A DNA stretch of 64,000 nucleotides from Nocardioides sp. zg-DK7169 (lineage in GTDB: Bacteria > Actinomycetota > Actinomycetes > Propionibacteriales > Nocardioidaceae). The notes under the pieces were generated by a model that ran no database searches, was not told the origin of the DNA, and saw only the letters and a list, made by a program, of their open reading frames with translations. Below are positions 16,399 through 24,449 of this stretch, one piece after another. A program made the position numbers and the translations under genes. The DNA lies in the NCBI RefSeq assembly GCF_013155365.1, contig NZ_JABJRA010000003.1:340844-404843 (forward strand). The letters are read 5' to 3'. Positions within the stretch are counted from its first letter, which is position 1, and each line of letters opens with the position of its first letter.

Positions 16399-19300
16399 TC
16401 AGGCGGACGTCTCCTGGGCGTCGCTCACCCGGAACACCGAGGACAGCTGGGTCTCGGTGTGCTTGGTGATGACCAGCAGCGCGTCCATGTGCGGCTCGAG
16501 GCCGGTGACCTTGTCCAGCGGCACCGCGATGACGAGCTGGAAGCCCAGTCCCTTCCACGCGCGCACCGCACGGCCGGCGAACTCCGAGTCGGCCTTGACG
16601 AAGCCCTCGTCGAGGAAGACCGGCGCGAACCGCGGCCGCGACCGCATCTCGTCGCCGAGGCGGAAGCGCAGCGCGGAGCCGACGATGAAGGCGACCAGCT
16701 CCTGGCTCTCGCCGCCGGACTTCTCCCCCAGCGTGCGGTACGTCGACTTCAGCTCGCCGCTGAGCCGGTCGTAGCGCTCGGCGCTGACCTCCACGTGGCG
16801 GCGTACGTCGAGCAGCCGCTCGCGCTCCGCCGCGCGCTCGGGGTCGGCGCCCTGGGCGGGGCCGCGCAGCTGGCCCATGAAGCGGCGCAGCCGGGTGAAG
16901 CGCTCCTCGAGCGCGGCCTCGTCGAGGTCGCGCACCGTGCCGCGCGAGAGCTCGCGCAGCTCGCGCAGGAACACCTGCACGTGGGCCGGTGCCAGGCGCC
17001 GCAGCCGGATCCGCAGGCGGTCCTTCTCGGCGCCGAACTCCAGGCGGCGCAGGATCGCGTTGATCGGCTCGAGACGGTCCTCGATCTCCTCGACCGAGGA
17101 CGACATCGCGCCGGCGAGCGGGACCAGGTCCTGCCCGCTCCACTCGGTGAGGCGACGGCGCCACTCCGCGCGGCGCTGCGGCAGCCCGGTGGCCTCGATG
17201 TCGGCGAGGATCCGCGCGAAGTCGGGGTAGGACTCCGCCGTCGTGCCGAGGTTGGGGTCGGCCCAGTGCAGCTGGTAGGCGCGGAAGATCGCGGCGAGCT
17301 CGCGGTCGACGTGCTCGACCTCGACCTGGGCCTCCTGGACCGCGGCGGAGAGCCGGGCCTGGAGGCGCCCGGAGCTCTCGTGGAAGCGGTCCAGGTCCTC
17401 GGGGTCGTCGGGGTCGGCCGCGGCGCGGAACTCCTCGTCCAGGCGCCTCGACTGCTCCTCGGTGCACACGACGCGGCCGGCCTGGGTGATCCGCTCCAGC
17501 TCGTCGTTGACGAGGTCCTCGCTGTCGACGAGCTCGGCGTGCTCGAGCTCGAGGCGGTGGCGGCGCTCGTCGAGGCGGAACCGCGCCAGGCGGGCCTCCT
17601 CGAGCTGCTCGGCCAGCTCGCCCATCTGCTGCTCGGTGGTGCCGAGCCGGTCGTCGGCGGTGAGGATCTGCTCGCGGCGGCGCTCGAGGTCGGCGATCCG
17701 GGCGTCGCACGCGGCGACGTCCAGGTCGTCGTAGGACTGGCTGGCCAGGGCGTCGTACGCCGCGCGGCGACGGTCCTGCACCCGCGTCGCGGCCTCGACC
17801 CGGGCGATCCGCTCGTCGACGGCGGCGAGCTCGGCCTCGAGGGCGGCGATGTCGGCGTCGATCTCGGCGAGCGCCTCGGCGTTGCTGAAGCCGATGATGC
17901 TGCGCTGGTCGCCGCGACCGTGCGAGCCGCGGCGCCCGGAGCGGGTCTGGCCGGCGAGGGTGACGCGGTAACCGCCGCCACCGAGCTCGTCGGCGCTCTC
18001 CACGCAGCGGGCGTTGCGCGCGGGCTCCGCGACGTGGCGCTGCACCCAGCCGCTGAACGGCGAGTCGGCGAAGACCAGCTTGCCGGCGACGTGGTCGGGG
18101 TCGAGCAGGTCCGGACCCTCGAGGTCGAGCTGCGCGCCCTCGAAGGTGAGCCGGCCGCGCAGGCGCAGCGAGTCGATGGCCGCGGAGAAGGCCTCCAGGC
18201 GCGGCAGCGGCACCAGCATCGTGCGGGCGGTGGCCCCGAGGACGGTCTCGATCGCCAGGCGCCAGCGCGACTCCTCCGGCGCGACGTCGAGGAGCTCGGC
18301 CACGAACGGCAGCTCACTGACCGACAGCCCGCTGGCGCGGGCCACCTCGCGGCGCATCGCGTGCAGGTGCTCCGGCACCCGGCCCGAGCGCCCCTCCAGC
18401 GAGGCGCGCTCGCCCTGGAGGTCGGTGCGCCGGGCCAGCAGCGGGTAGCGCTCGGCGAGCAGCCCGTCGCGCTGGGCGACCAGCCGGTCGCCGGCGTCGG
18501 ACTGCCCGGCCAGCCACTGCTCGGCGTGGTCGGCCAGCGCGGCGAACGCCTCGCGGCTGGCCAGGGCGGCGGTCGGGTCGACCCGCTCGCCGCCGTCGTC
18601 GTCCAGCACGGCCAGCGGCGCGAGCCGCTCGAGCAGCGTCTGACGGCGCACGTGGCGCTCCTCGCGCAGCAGCCGCTCGCGCTCGATCTCGCCGTCCAGG
18701 CGCGCAACGCTGGCGCCGCCGGCGTCGCGGTGCTCGTCACGGGCGGCGTCCAGGTCGGCGCCGAGCGCGGCCACCCGGCGATCGGCGGCGCGCAGCTCGT
18801 CGCGCACCGCGAGGCGGCCCAGGCGGTTGGCCTCGACGCCGGCGGCGAGCAGCCGCGCGTGGGTGCGCAGCAGCCAGAACCGCACCGGGGTGTCGCCGGT
18901 CGCGGTCACGCCGTACGCGTCGAGCTCGGCGGCGCGGTCGCGGGCCGCGACCTTGCGGGCGTGCAGCTCGGTGATCGGGGCGAGGAGGTCCTGCTTCTCC
19001 TCCTCGGTGCGCATCGCCGAGTACGCCGACTCCAGGGCGTCGAAGTGCTCCACGGCACGGTCGGCGGCCCCGAACGTCGCGGGGCGCTCGAGGACCATCT
19101 CCTTGTAGAGCTCATCGACGCTGCGGACCTGGTTGCCGGCCTGGATGCGGGCCAGCAGGCCGAGCGCCTTGGCGCCGTCGCCGTTCGCGCCGATGCCGAG
19201 GCGTGCGTGCAGCACGGCGGAGAACTCCGCGTAGGTGCGGTGCACCCGCAGCCCCGGGCTGAGCTTCTTGAGCGTGTTGGCGTGGAAACGGTCCGGGACC

Positions 19301-19959
19301 GCCGCCTCGAGCGTGGCGAGGTCGATCGCGGCGTCGAGGGTGACCAGCTGCATCTGGACCTCCCCGGAGCGGGTCGCGCGGCGCGGCACGTAGTAGGTGC
19401 GCAGCGCGGTGAAGCGGCGCTCCTCGTCGTTGACGAACGTCATCGCGACCGCGCCCCACGAGTCGCCGTCGCGCCCGCGCAGCAGCCGCTCGACCGGGCG
19501 CCCGGTGCGCGGGTCGTCGACCACGTCGACCGCACCGCGCAGGTAGGACAGCAGGTTGCGCTGCCCGGCGCCGCGCGCCCGCCCGGTGACGGCGTCGTTC
19601 GAGGCGCCGTTGAAGCGGGTGTCGGAGGGCATCATCAGCGCGGTGTAGGCGTCGAGCAGCGTGCTCTTGCCGACACCGGAGGCGCCCGAGATCATCGTGG
19701 CGTCGGCGTGCAGGTCGATCGCGACCCGGCCGGAGAAGCCGCCCCAGTTGACCATCTGCAGGACCTCGGCACGCCACTGCAGCGTGTCGTCGGAGGGCAG
19801 GAGGACGGCGTCCTCGTCGAAGAGCCCGACGCTGCCGACCTCGGTCTCGACCTTGGCCGGGTCGTCCTGGAGTCGGTCGGGGAGCACCGCGGCGGGGACG
19901 GTGGGCTCGGGCTCGCCCGAGGACTGGGTCCCGGGCCCGGGCTGCTGGGTGGTGCTCAT
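16399..19959 (-). CDS. jetC: SMC-like ATPase of Wadjet/Mks complex (JetC/MksB-type)
   Basis: A 1186-residue SbcC/MukB-like ATPase. The Walker A is SGASGVGKST (residues 91-100). Long heptad-rich arms (about 350-480, 620-760, 830-900) flank a hinge-like segment with GGGYRVTLAGQTRSGRRGSHG. The C-terminal head has the ABC signature KSGGESQELVAF and Walker B APVFLDEGFVKAD. An N-terminal extension of about 60 residues is Pro/Glu-rich. It is last in a jetA-jetB-jetC run with 4-bp overlaps at both junctions, the order of kleisin, KITE and SMC subunits in Wadjet/MksBEF condensins. These complexes extrude DNA loops and, when they carry the JetD nuclease, cut closed-circular plasmids. No jetD is present next to it. 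Confidence 0.92.
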   Translation of the reverse strand: MSTTQQPGPGTQSSGEPEPTVPAAVLPDRLQDDPAKVETEVGSVGLFDEDAVLLPSDDTLQWRAEVLQMVNWGGFSGRVAIDLHADATMISGASGVGKSTLLDAYTALMMPSDTRFNGASNDAVTGRARGAGQRNLLSYLRGAVDVVDDPRTGRPVERLLRGRDGDSWGAVAMTFVNDEERRFTALRTYYVPRRATRSGEVQMQLVTLDAAIDLATLEAAVPDRFHANTLKKLSPGLRVHRTYAEFSAVLHARLGIGANGDGAKALGLLARIQAGNQVRSVDELYKEMVLERPATFGAADRAVEHFDALESAYSAMRTEEEKQDLLAPITELHARKVAARDRAAELDAYGVTATGDTPVRFWLLRTHARLLAAGVEANRLGRLAVRDELRAADRRVAALGADLDAARDEHRDAGGASVARLDGEIERERLLREERHVRRQTLLERLAPLAVLDDDGGERVDPTAALASREAFAALADHAEQWLAGQSDAGDRLVAQRDGLLAERYPLLARRTDLQGERASLEGRSGRVPEHLHAMRREVARASGLSVSELPFVAELLDVAPEESRWRLAIETVLGATARTMLVPLPRLEAFSAAIDSLRLRGRLTFEGAQLDLEGPDLLDPDHVAGKLVFADSPFSGWVQRHVAEPARNARCVESADELGGGGYRVTLAGQTRSGRRGSHGRGDQRSIIGFSNAEALAEIDADIAALEAELAAVDERIARVEAATRVQDRRRAAYDALASQSYDDLDVAACDARIADLERRREQILTADDRLGTTEQQMGELAEQLEEARLARFRLDERRHRLELEHAELVDSEDLVNDELERITQAGRVVCTEEQSRRLDEEFRAAADPDDPEDLDRFHESSGRLQARLSAAVQEAQVEVEHVDRELAAIFRAYQLHWADPNLGTTAESYPDFARILADIEATGLPQRRAEWRRRLTEWSGQDLVPLAGAMSSSVEEIEDRLEPINAILRRLEFGAEKDRLRIRLRRLAPAHVQVFLRELRELSRGTVRDLDEAALEERFTRLRRFMGQLRGPAQGADPERAAERERLLDVRRHVEVSAERYDRLSGELKSTYRTLGEKSGGESQELVAFIVGSALRFRLGDEMRSRPRFAPVFLDEGFVKADSEFAGRAVRAWKGLGFQLVIAVPLDKVTGLEPHMDALLVITKHTETQLSSVFRVSDAQETSA

Positions 19960-20720
19960 GCCTGAGCCTCCTCACGGTCGGAGCGGTCGTCGCCGAACAG
20001 CACGTCGTCGGCAGGCTCGGGCGGCTCCTCGTTGGCGCGGCGCAGCGTCTCCAGCAGCTCCTGGAGCACCTCGAGGGGCAGCAGCGACTCGACGGCCTCG
20101 CTGATCTCGAAGCGGTCGTCGGTCGGCGAGCCCATCAGCAGGCCCGCCTTCTGCACGCTGGCGACCGCGTTGCGCGCCCGCTTCTCATCGCCCGACAGGT
20201 CGGTGCTGTGGACCGGGCGGAACCCGGAGACGTGCTCGACGAGGTCCTCGCGGTCGACGAAGACCCGGTCCTCCCCCGCCGCCGTCGCGGCCCGGAACCG
20301 GTCGCGCAGGTGGACCAGCACGATCGTCTCCTCGCGGCTCCACGCGGTGTCGTGCAGCAGGGTCGGGAAGCGCTGGCCGGTCTCGGAGAACGCCTGGCGC
20401 TTCCAGGCGACCTCGCGGAGCCGGTCCACCTGGAGCTCGAGGAACAGGTCGTTGAGGCGCGAGCGCAGCAGCTGCTCGTTCTCCACCAGCACCCGCCAGT
20501 CGCGGGGATGCGTGCGGGCGCTGATGAAGCGCTGCTTGAGCAGCGCGACCAGCGCCTGCCGCTCGGGCTGGGCCAGGGTGCCCTCGTCGCCCTCGAACAG
20601 CGACACGGAGGCCAGCAGCTCGGGCGGGTCGATCTCGTCGGCGGGCCGAGCAGGCTCAGCGGACCCGATCGGCTCCCCGTCGTACTCCTCCGGCGCGGCC
20701 GGGTCGGCGGTGGTGCTCAT
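19956..20720 (-). CDS. jetB: DUF4194 KITE subunit (JetB/MksE-type)
   Basis: A 254-residue DUF4194 protein corresponding to the winged-helix KITE subunit (JetB, MksE, MukE) that bridges the kleisin and SMC heads. An acidic, low-complexity N-terminus (about 1-45) precedes the folded part (LASVSLFEGDEGTLAQPERQ, later FPTLLHDTAWSREETIVLVH and DRFEISEAVESLLPLEVLQE). The ATG at 20720 overlaps jetA's stop and its own stop overlaps jetC's start, so the three subunits are translationally coupled. The acidic C-terminus ends DVLFGDDRSDREEAQA. Confidence 0.9.
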   Translation of the reverse strand: MSTTADPAAPEEYDGEPIGSAEPARPADEIDPPELLASVSLFEGDEGTLAQPERQALVALLKQRFISARTHPRDWRVLVENEQLLRSRLNDLFLELQVDRLREVAWKRQAFSETGQRFPTLLHDTAWSREETIVLVHLRDRFRAATAAGEDRVFVDREDLVEHVSGFRPVHSTDLSGDEKRARNAVASVQKAGLLMGSPTDDRFEISEAVESLLPLEVLQELLETLRRANEEPPEPADDVLFGDDRSDREEAQA

Positions 20721-22240
20721 CGGGGGTCCTCCGTGCGGGATCGGTCGGGGTCGGGGTCGGGGTCGGGGTCGCTCAGCTCGACGCGGGGCACCGCGAAGGC
20801 ACGCTCGGTGCCGTCGGGGCGCACCGCCCGGTAGGTCTCGGGCTCGCCGGCGACGGCCAGCTCGCGCTCGGCGGCGAGGTGGAGCAGGCCGAAGATCTCG
20901 ACGGGGCGGCGCAGCTCGGGCTCCAGGGCGTCGAAGAACGCGCCCAGCGACGCGGCCCGCCGGCCGTCGGCGCCGACCGGCGCGGACAGCGCGGTCACGA
21001 ACCGCGTCCGCAGCTCGGAGACCGACGGGCCGCCCTGCGCGCGCAGCTCCTCGTACGTCGGGGGCGTCGACGGCTCCTGCGGCGCGGCGGGCAGCCGGGC
21101 GGGGCGGACGTGGTCGGCGGGGTCGTAGAAGCGCTCTCGCAGGTGCTCGACGCCGACCCGGTCGGGCAGCAGCGCCATCTCCAGCACCGTGCGCGGGCCG
21201 GTGTTGTCCATCCAGGTCATCAGCTCGGACTCGACCTGGCGCAGCGTCTGCTCCAGCTCGCGGTCGCGAGCCGCGTCGTGGGCGACGATGTACTCCTTGA
21301 GCGTCGCGGTGACCCGGGCCCGCTGGGCCAGCACCCGGTCCAGGCCCTCGCGGATCAGCCGCACCGTGCCGCGCAGCTCGGCGCGGTCCACGTCGGCCAG
21401 GATCGCGCCGGACAGCGGGTGTTCCAGGAGCGCCGACAGGTCGTCGCGCAGCTGGGCCACGAGCTCGTCGTCGCGCAGCAGCGCGAACGCGCCCTCGAAC
21501 GCGCGGCCCTCGGGGGTGGCGGTCATCAGCGTGTCGGCGCGGGCGAGGTACTCGTCGACCACCTCGCCGGCCGGGCGCTGCTCGGCCCGGAACGCCGCGA
21601 GGATCTCGGCGCGGATCTCGGCGAAGCGCTCCTCGACGCGCGCGAAGTCGCTGGGCAGGGCCGAGACGAGCAGCTGGAGCTCGGTGAAGCCCTGGGCCAT
21701 GTAGTCCTCGTCGGCGGCCTCGACGGCGCCGCCCTCGAGGAGCCGGTCGCGCTCGGACTGCAGGCGCGCGATCTCGGCGTTGAGGATGCCGACCCGGGCA
21801 CCGGGGTCGGGGTTCGCCTCGCTGTTGAAGCGGCGCACGGTCGAGAGCAGGGTCCCGATCCGGTGCTCGCTGAGCGTGGCGCGGTCGCGTGACAGCGCCT
21901 TGACCTGCTCCAGCGCCTGCTGCGCGTGCGAGGTGAGCGTGTAGACCTCGTTGCCGAGCTCGTCGAGGGAGCGGACCAGCCACTGCCCCTTCATCCAGCG
22001 CTGGCACAGGTCGCGCCCGGTGCCCTGGGGCAGGTCGCGCTCGCCGGCCAGGCGCAGCTCGGTGAGGTGCTCCTCGACCTGGGCGTGCAGCCGCCCGGTC
22101 GACACCGGGCGGTTGTCGCGCCCGAAGGCGGCGCGGAACACCGTGATCACCACCGGCGCCTGCCGCTGGTGGAGAAGGGTCAGCGTGGGCTGCTCGAACG
22201 CGCTGCGCACGCGCGCCAGCTCGCCGGCCACCTCGCTCAT
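20717..22240 (-). CDS. jetA: DUF3375 kleisin subunit (JetA/MksF-type)
   Basis: A 507-residue DUF3375 protein, the kleisin of Wadjet/Mks complexes. It begins with a winged-helix-like region (RQAPVVITVFRAAFGRDNR; RLHAQVEEHLTELR), continues with helical segments and ends in a DP-dipeptide tract encoded by a short GGGTCG-type microsatellite. The ATG at 22240 is preferred over an in-frame ATG at 22261: it has GGAG at a 5-base spacing and starts at the conserved N-terminus. Five 10-bp tandem repeats abut this start. First gene of jetABC, divergent from a LuxR-type regulator. Confidence 0.9.
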   Translation of the reverse strand: MSEVAGELARVRSAFEQPTLTLLHQRQAPVVITVFRAAFGRDNRPVSTGRLHAQVEEHLTELRLAGERDLPQGTGRDLCQRWMKGQWLVRSLDELGNEVYTLTSHAQQALEQVKALSRDRATLSEHRIGTLLSTVRRFNSEANPDPGARVGILNAEIARLQSERDRLLEGGAVEAADEDYMAQGFTELQLLVSALPSDFARVEERFAEIRAEILAAFRAEQRPAGEVVDEYLARADTLMTATPEGRAFEGAFALLRDDELVAQLRDDLSALLEHPLSGAILADVDRAELRGTVRLIREGLDRVLAQRARVTATLKEYIVAHDAARDRELEQTLRQVESELMTWMDNTGPRTVLEMALLPDRVGVEHLRERFYDPADHVRPARLPAAPQEPSTPPTYEELRAQGGPSVSELRTRFVTALSAPVGADGRRAASLGAFFDALEPELRRPVEIFGLLHLAAERELAVAGEPETYRAVRPDGTERAFAVPRVELSDPDPDPDPDRSRTEDPR

Positions 22241-22246
22241 CGCCAC

Positions 22247-22296
22247 TCCATCGGGGTCCATCGGGTTCTGTCAGGGTCTGTCGGGGTCTGTCAGGG
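22247..22296. repeat. Five tandem 10-bp repeats at the jetA translation start
   Basis: On the plus strand the units are TCCATCGGGG, TCCATCGGGT, TCTGTCAGGG, TCTGTCGGGG and TCTGTCAGGG, without gaps. The array lies between the divergent jetA and LuxR-type genes and includes the jetA ribosome site. The 10-bp period is about one helical turn, so it could be a multi-site operator. Copy-number change would also alter spacing. Confidence 0.7.
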
Positions 22297-22441
22297 GCAC
22301 GTCTGGCCCGTCACGCTCGCCGCTGCCGTGGGCGCGAGGCGACGCGACAGCATCCCATCCGACCCCCGGTCGCCCACGAATCGGCCCCCAACTCACGGCG
22401 AGGGGCGTTGGCCCCGGCCCGGATCGGGTACCGCCACGTCC

Positions 22442-23095
22442 ATGACCTCGGCGACCTCGGCGATGGCGACGCGCCCGGACCCCGACCCGGTCCAGCTCGC
22501 CATCGCGAACGACTACGAAGTGATCGTGCGCGGGCTCCAGGCGATGCTGGAGCCGTACGCCGAGGTCGAGGTGATGGAGCTGACCACGAGCGCGCAGCTG
22601 GACCGCTCCCCCGGCGTGATCCTCTACGACACCTTCGGGCGGATGCCCGGCCACGACCCGACCCTCGCCACGCTCGTGCACGAGCACCGGGCGCCGGTGC
22701 TGGTCTTCAGCTGGCGCACCTACCCGGCCGAGATCGCGATGGCGCAGGGCGCGGCCGGCTACCTGCACAAGAGCTGCTCGGCCGCGGAGCTGGTGCACGC
22801 GGTCGTCGCGGTCCACGAGGGCCGCACCGTCCTCGAGCCCACGACCACCCACCACCGGGTGCCGGCCGCCGAGCGCAGCACCTGGCCCGGTCACCCGGAG
22901 GGTCTCTCGCCGCGGGAGGCCGAGATCATCGCGTGCATCTCGCGCGGGATGAGCAACCAGGAGATCGCCGACCAGTCGTTCCTCAGCGTCAACACCGTCA
23001 AGACCCACATCCGCTCGGCGTACCGCAAGATCGGCGTCGAGCGCCGCTCCCAGGCGGTGCTCTGGGGCGTGGCGCACGGCCTGGTCGAGCACTGA
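22442..23095 (+). CDS. LuxR/NarL-family response regulator
   Basis: A 217-residue protein. The receiver-like domain (about 15-125) begins LAIANDYEVIVRGLQAML and has a candidate phosphoacceptor Asp in VILYDTFGR and a Lys in AAGYLHKSC, but it lacks the usual acidic pair near the N-terminus (only IAND). The LuxR helix-turn-helix is clear (LSPREAEIIACISRGMSNQE, VNTVKTHIRSAYRKIGV). No histidine kinase is adjacent. It is divergent from jetABC across the 10-bp repeats, so it is a candidate regulator of that operon, which is an inference. An ATG at 22463 is an alternative start. Confidence 0.85.
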   Translation: MTSATSAMATRPDPDPVQLAIANDYEVIVRGLQAMLEPYAEVEVMELTTSAQLDRSPGVILYDTFGRMPGHDPTLATLVHEHRAPVLVFSWRTYPAEIAMAQGAAGYLHKSCSAAELVHAVVAVHEGRTVLEPTTTHHRVPAAERSTWPGHPEGLSPREAEIIACISRGMSNQEIADQSFLSVNTVKTHIRSAYRKIGVERRSQAVLWGVAHGLVEH

Positions 23096-23211
23096 GGGTC
23101 CGGGGAGGTCCCCGGACGACGTCACCCCAGGGTGACCTGCACCTCCTCCGCACGCCGGCGGCGCCGCACCGGTTGGCCCGGCGACCGCGCGGTTGCCACA
23201 CTGGAGCCACC

Positions 23212-23844
23212 ATGGAGACCAGGGACGACGCCGGGGTCGCCGAGGCGCGCGCGCCCGGGATCTCGCCCGCGCGCGCGGAGCGCTCCCTGCGCGGCACCGG
23301 CGTCACCCTCGCGGTCCTGGCCGCGGTCGGTCTGCTCGCCTCGCTGGCGCTCACCGTCGACCGCATCCGGCTGCTGGAGGACCCCGCGTACGTCCCCTCC
23401 TGCGACCTCAACCCGGTGCTGTCGTGCGGCTCGGTGATGACCAGCGAGCAGGCCTCCGTGCTCGGCTTCCCCAACCCGCTGCTGGGCCTGATCGGGTTCA
23501 GCGTCGTGATCACCCTCGGGGTCGTCCTGGCCGCCGGTGCGCGCGTGCCCGCCTGGGTGCTCGGCGGCCTGGTCGCCGGCTCGGCGGCGGGGGCGCTCTT
23601 CGTGCACTGGCTCGCCTTCCAGAGCCTCTACCGCATCGACGCGCTGTGCCCGTGGTGCCTGGTGGTCTGGGCGGTGACCGTGCCGATCGCGCTGTGGTCG
23701 GTGCTCGCCGCCGCCCGCGGCAGCCGCAGCCGCCTGGTCCGCACCACCTGGGAGGCGCGCCTCCTGCTGGTCGCCCTGTGGTACCTCGTCGTACTCGTCC
23801 TCATCCTGATCCGTTTCTGGGACTACTGGAGCACCCTGCTGTGA
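23212..23844 (+). CDS. Vitamin K epoxide reductase family protein (VKOR)
   Basis: A 210-residue membrane protein with about five spans. It has the VKOR cysteine pattern: a loop pair in SCDLNPVLSCGSVM and the redox-active CPWC near residue 145, plus the conserved Ser and Gly residues in FPNPLLGLIGF. Bacterial VKORs re-oxidise DsbA-like proteins through quinone and so supply disulfides to exported proteins. Its stop overlaps the GTG of the CopC gene (GTGA), placing it in a unit with copper/cytochrome oxidase functions. No DsbA is fused or adjacent. Confidence 0.92.
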   Translation: METRDDAGVAEARAPGISPARAERSLRGTGVTLAVLAAVGLLASLALTVDRIRLLEDPAYVPSCDLNPVLSCGSVMTSEQASVLGFPNPLLGLIGFSVVITLGVVLAAGARVPAWVLGGLVAGSAAGALFVHWLAFQSLYRIDALCPWCLVVWAVTVPIALWSVLAAARGSRSRLVRTTWEARLLLVALWYLVVLVLILIRFWDYWSTLL

Positions 23845-24449
23845 ACGCCCGCGCCACCTCGCCGCGCCCCCGCGCCCGCCTCGCCGCCCTCGCGGCGCTG
23901 CTGGTCGCGCTGGTCCCCGGCACCCTGCTCGCCCCGACCGCCCCCGCGTGGGCGCACGCGGCGCTCGTCTCCTCCGACCCCGGCGACGGCGACCGGGTCG
24001 AGACGCTGCCCGACGAGGTCGCCCTGGAGTTCAACGAGCCGATCGCGGACCCGGCGTACGTCGTGGTCACCGCGCCGGACGGCGTCCGGGTCAACAGCGG
24101 CGACGCCGTGGTGGACGGCACCCGCGTCACCCAGGACCTCGACGCCCAGGGCCTGGCGCTGCCGGCCGGCAGCTACACGCTGGCCTACCGGGTGGTCTCC
24201 GCCGACGGGCACCCGGTCAGCGGCGAGCAGACCTTCGAGGTCGCCACCGCCACGGAGGCGAGCGGCCAGCCCGCGACGGGCTCGGCGGGCTCGACCGAAG
24301 CGGACGCCTCCGACGCGCAGTCCGAGGCCGCCGCGGACGACGACGGCTGGGACGCGACCACGGTCGCCCTTCTCGTCGCCGGGATCGTCGCGGTGCTGGC
24401 GCTCGCCGGCGCGCTGGTGCTGCGCGGGCGCCGCGAGGGCTCGGCATGA
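23841..24449 (+). CDS. copC: CopC-domain copper resistance protein, membrane-anchored
   Basis: A 202-residue exported protein: signal peptide (about 1-36 ending APAWA), mature N-terminal His typical of CopC copper ligands (HAALVSSDPGDGDRVETLPD), a CopC beta-barrel (to about 125; VSADGHPVSGEQTFEV), an acidic/Ser linker, and a C-terminal membrane anchor (VALLVAGIVAVLALAGALVL) with a basic end. The GTG start overlaps the VKOR stop, and its own stop overlaps the CopD-CtaG start (ATGA). It likely binds periplasmic-side copper and passes it to CopD or the oxidase assembly factor. Confidence 0.9.
   Translation: MNARATSPRPRARLAALAALLVALVPGTLLAPTAPAWAHAALVSSDPGDGDRVETLPDEVALEFNEPIADPAYVVVTAPDGVRVNSGDAVVDGTRVTQDLDAQGLALPAGSYTLAYRVVSADGHPVSGEQTFEVATATEASGQPATGSAGSTEADASDAQSEAAADDDGWDATTVALLVAGIVAVLALAGALVLRGRREGSA

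Noticed and set aside
15586..19965. A 1459-codon plus-strand open frame across the jetC region
   Set aside because: Antisense shadow of the SMC-like ATPase, with biased Leu/Val/Gly/Ala composition and no recognisable motif.
20717..20800. Asp-Pro dipeptide repeat at the JetA C-terminus as a functional domain
   Set aside because: It is encoded by a short GGGTCG-type microsatellite and is more likely a disordered tail prone to length change.
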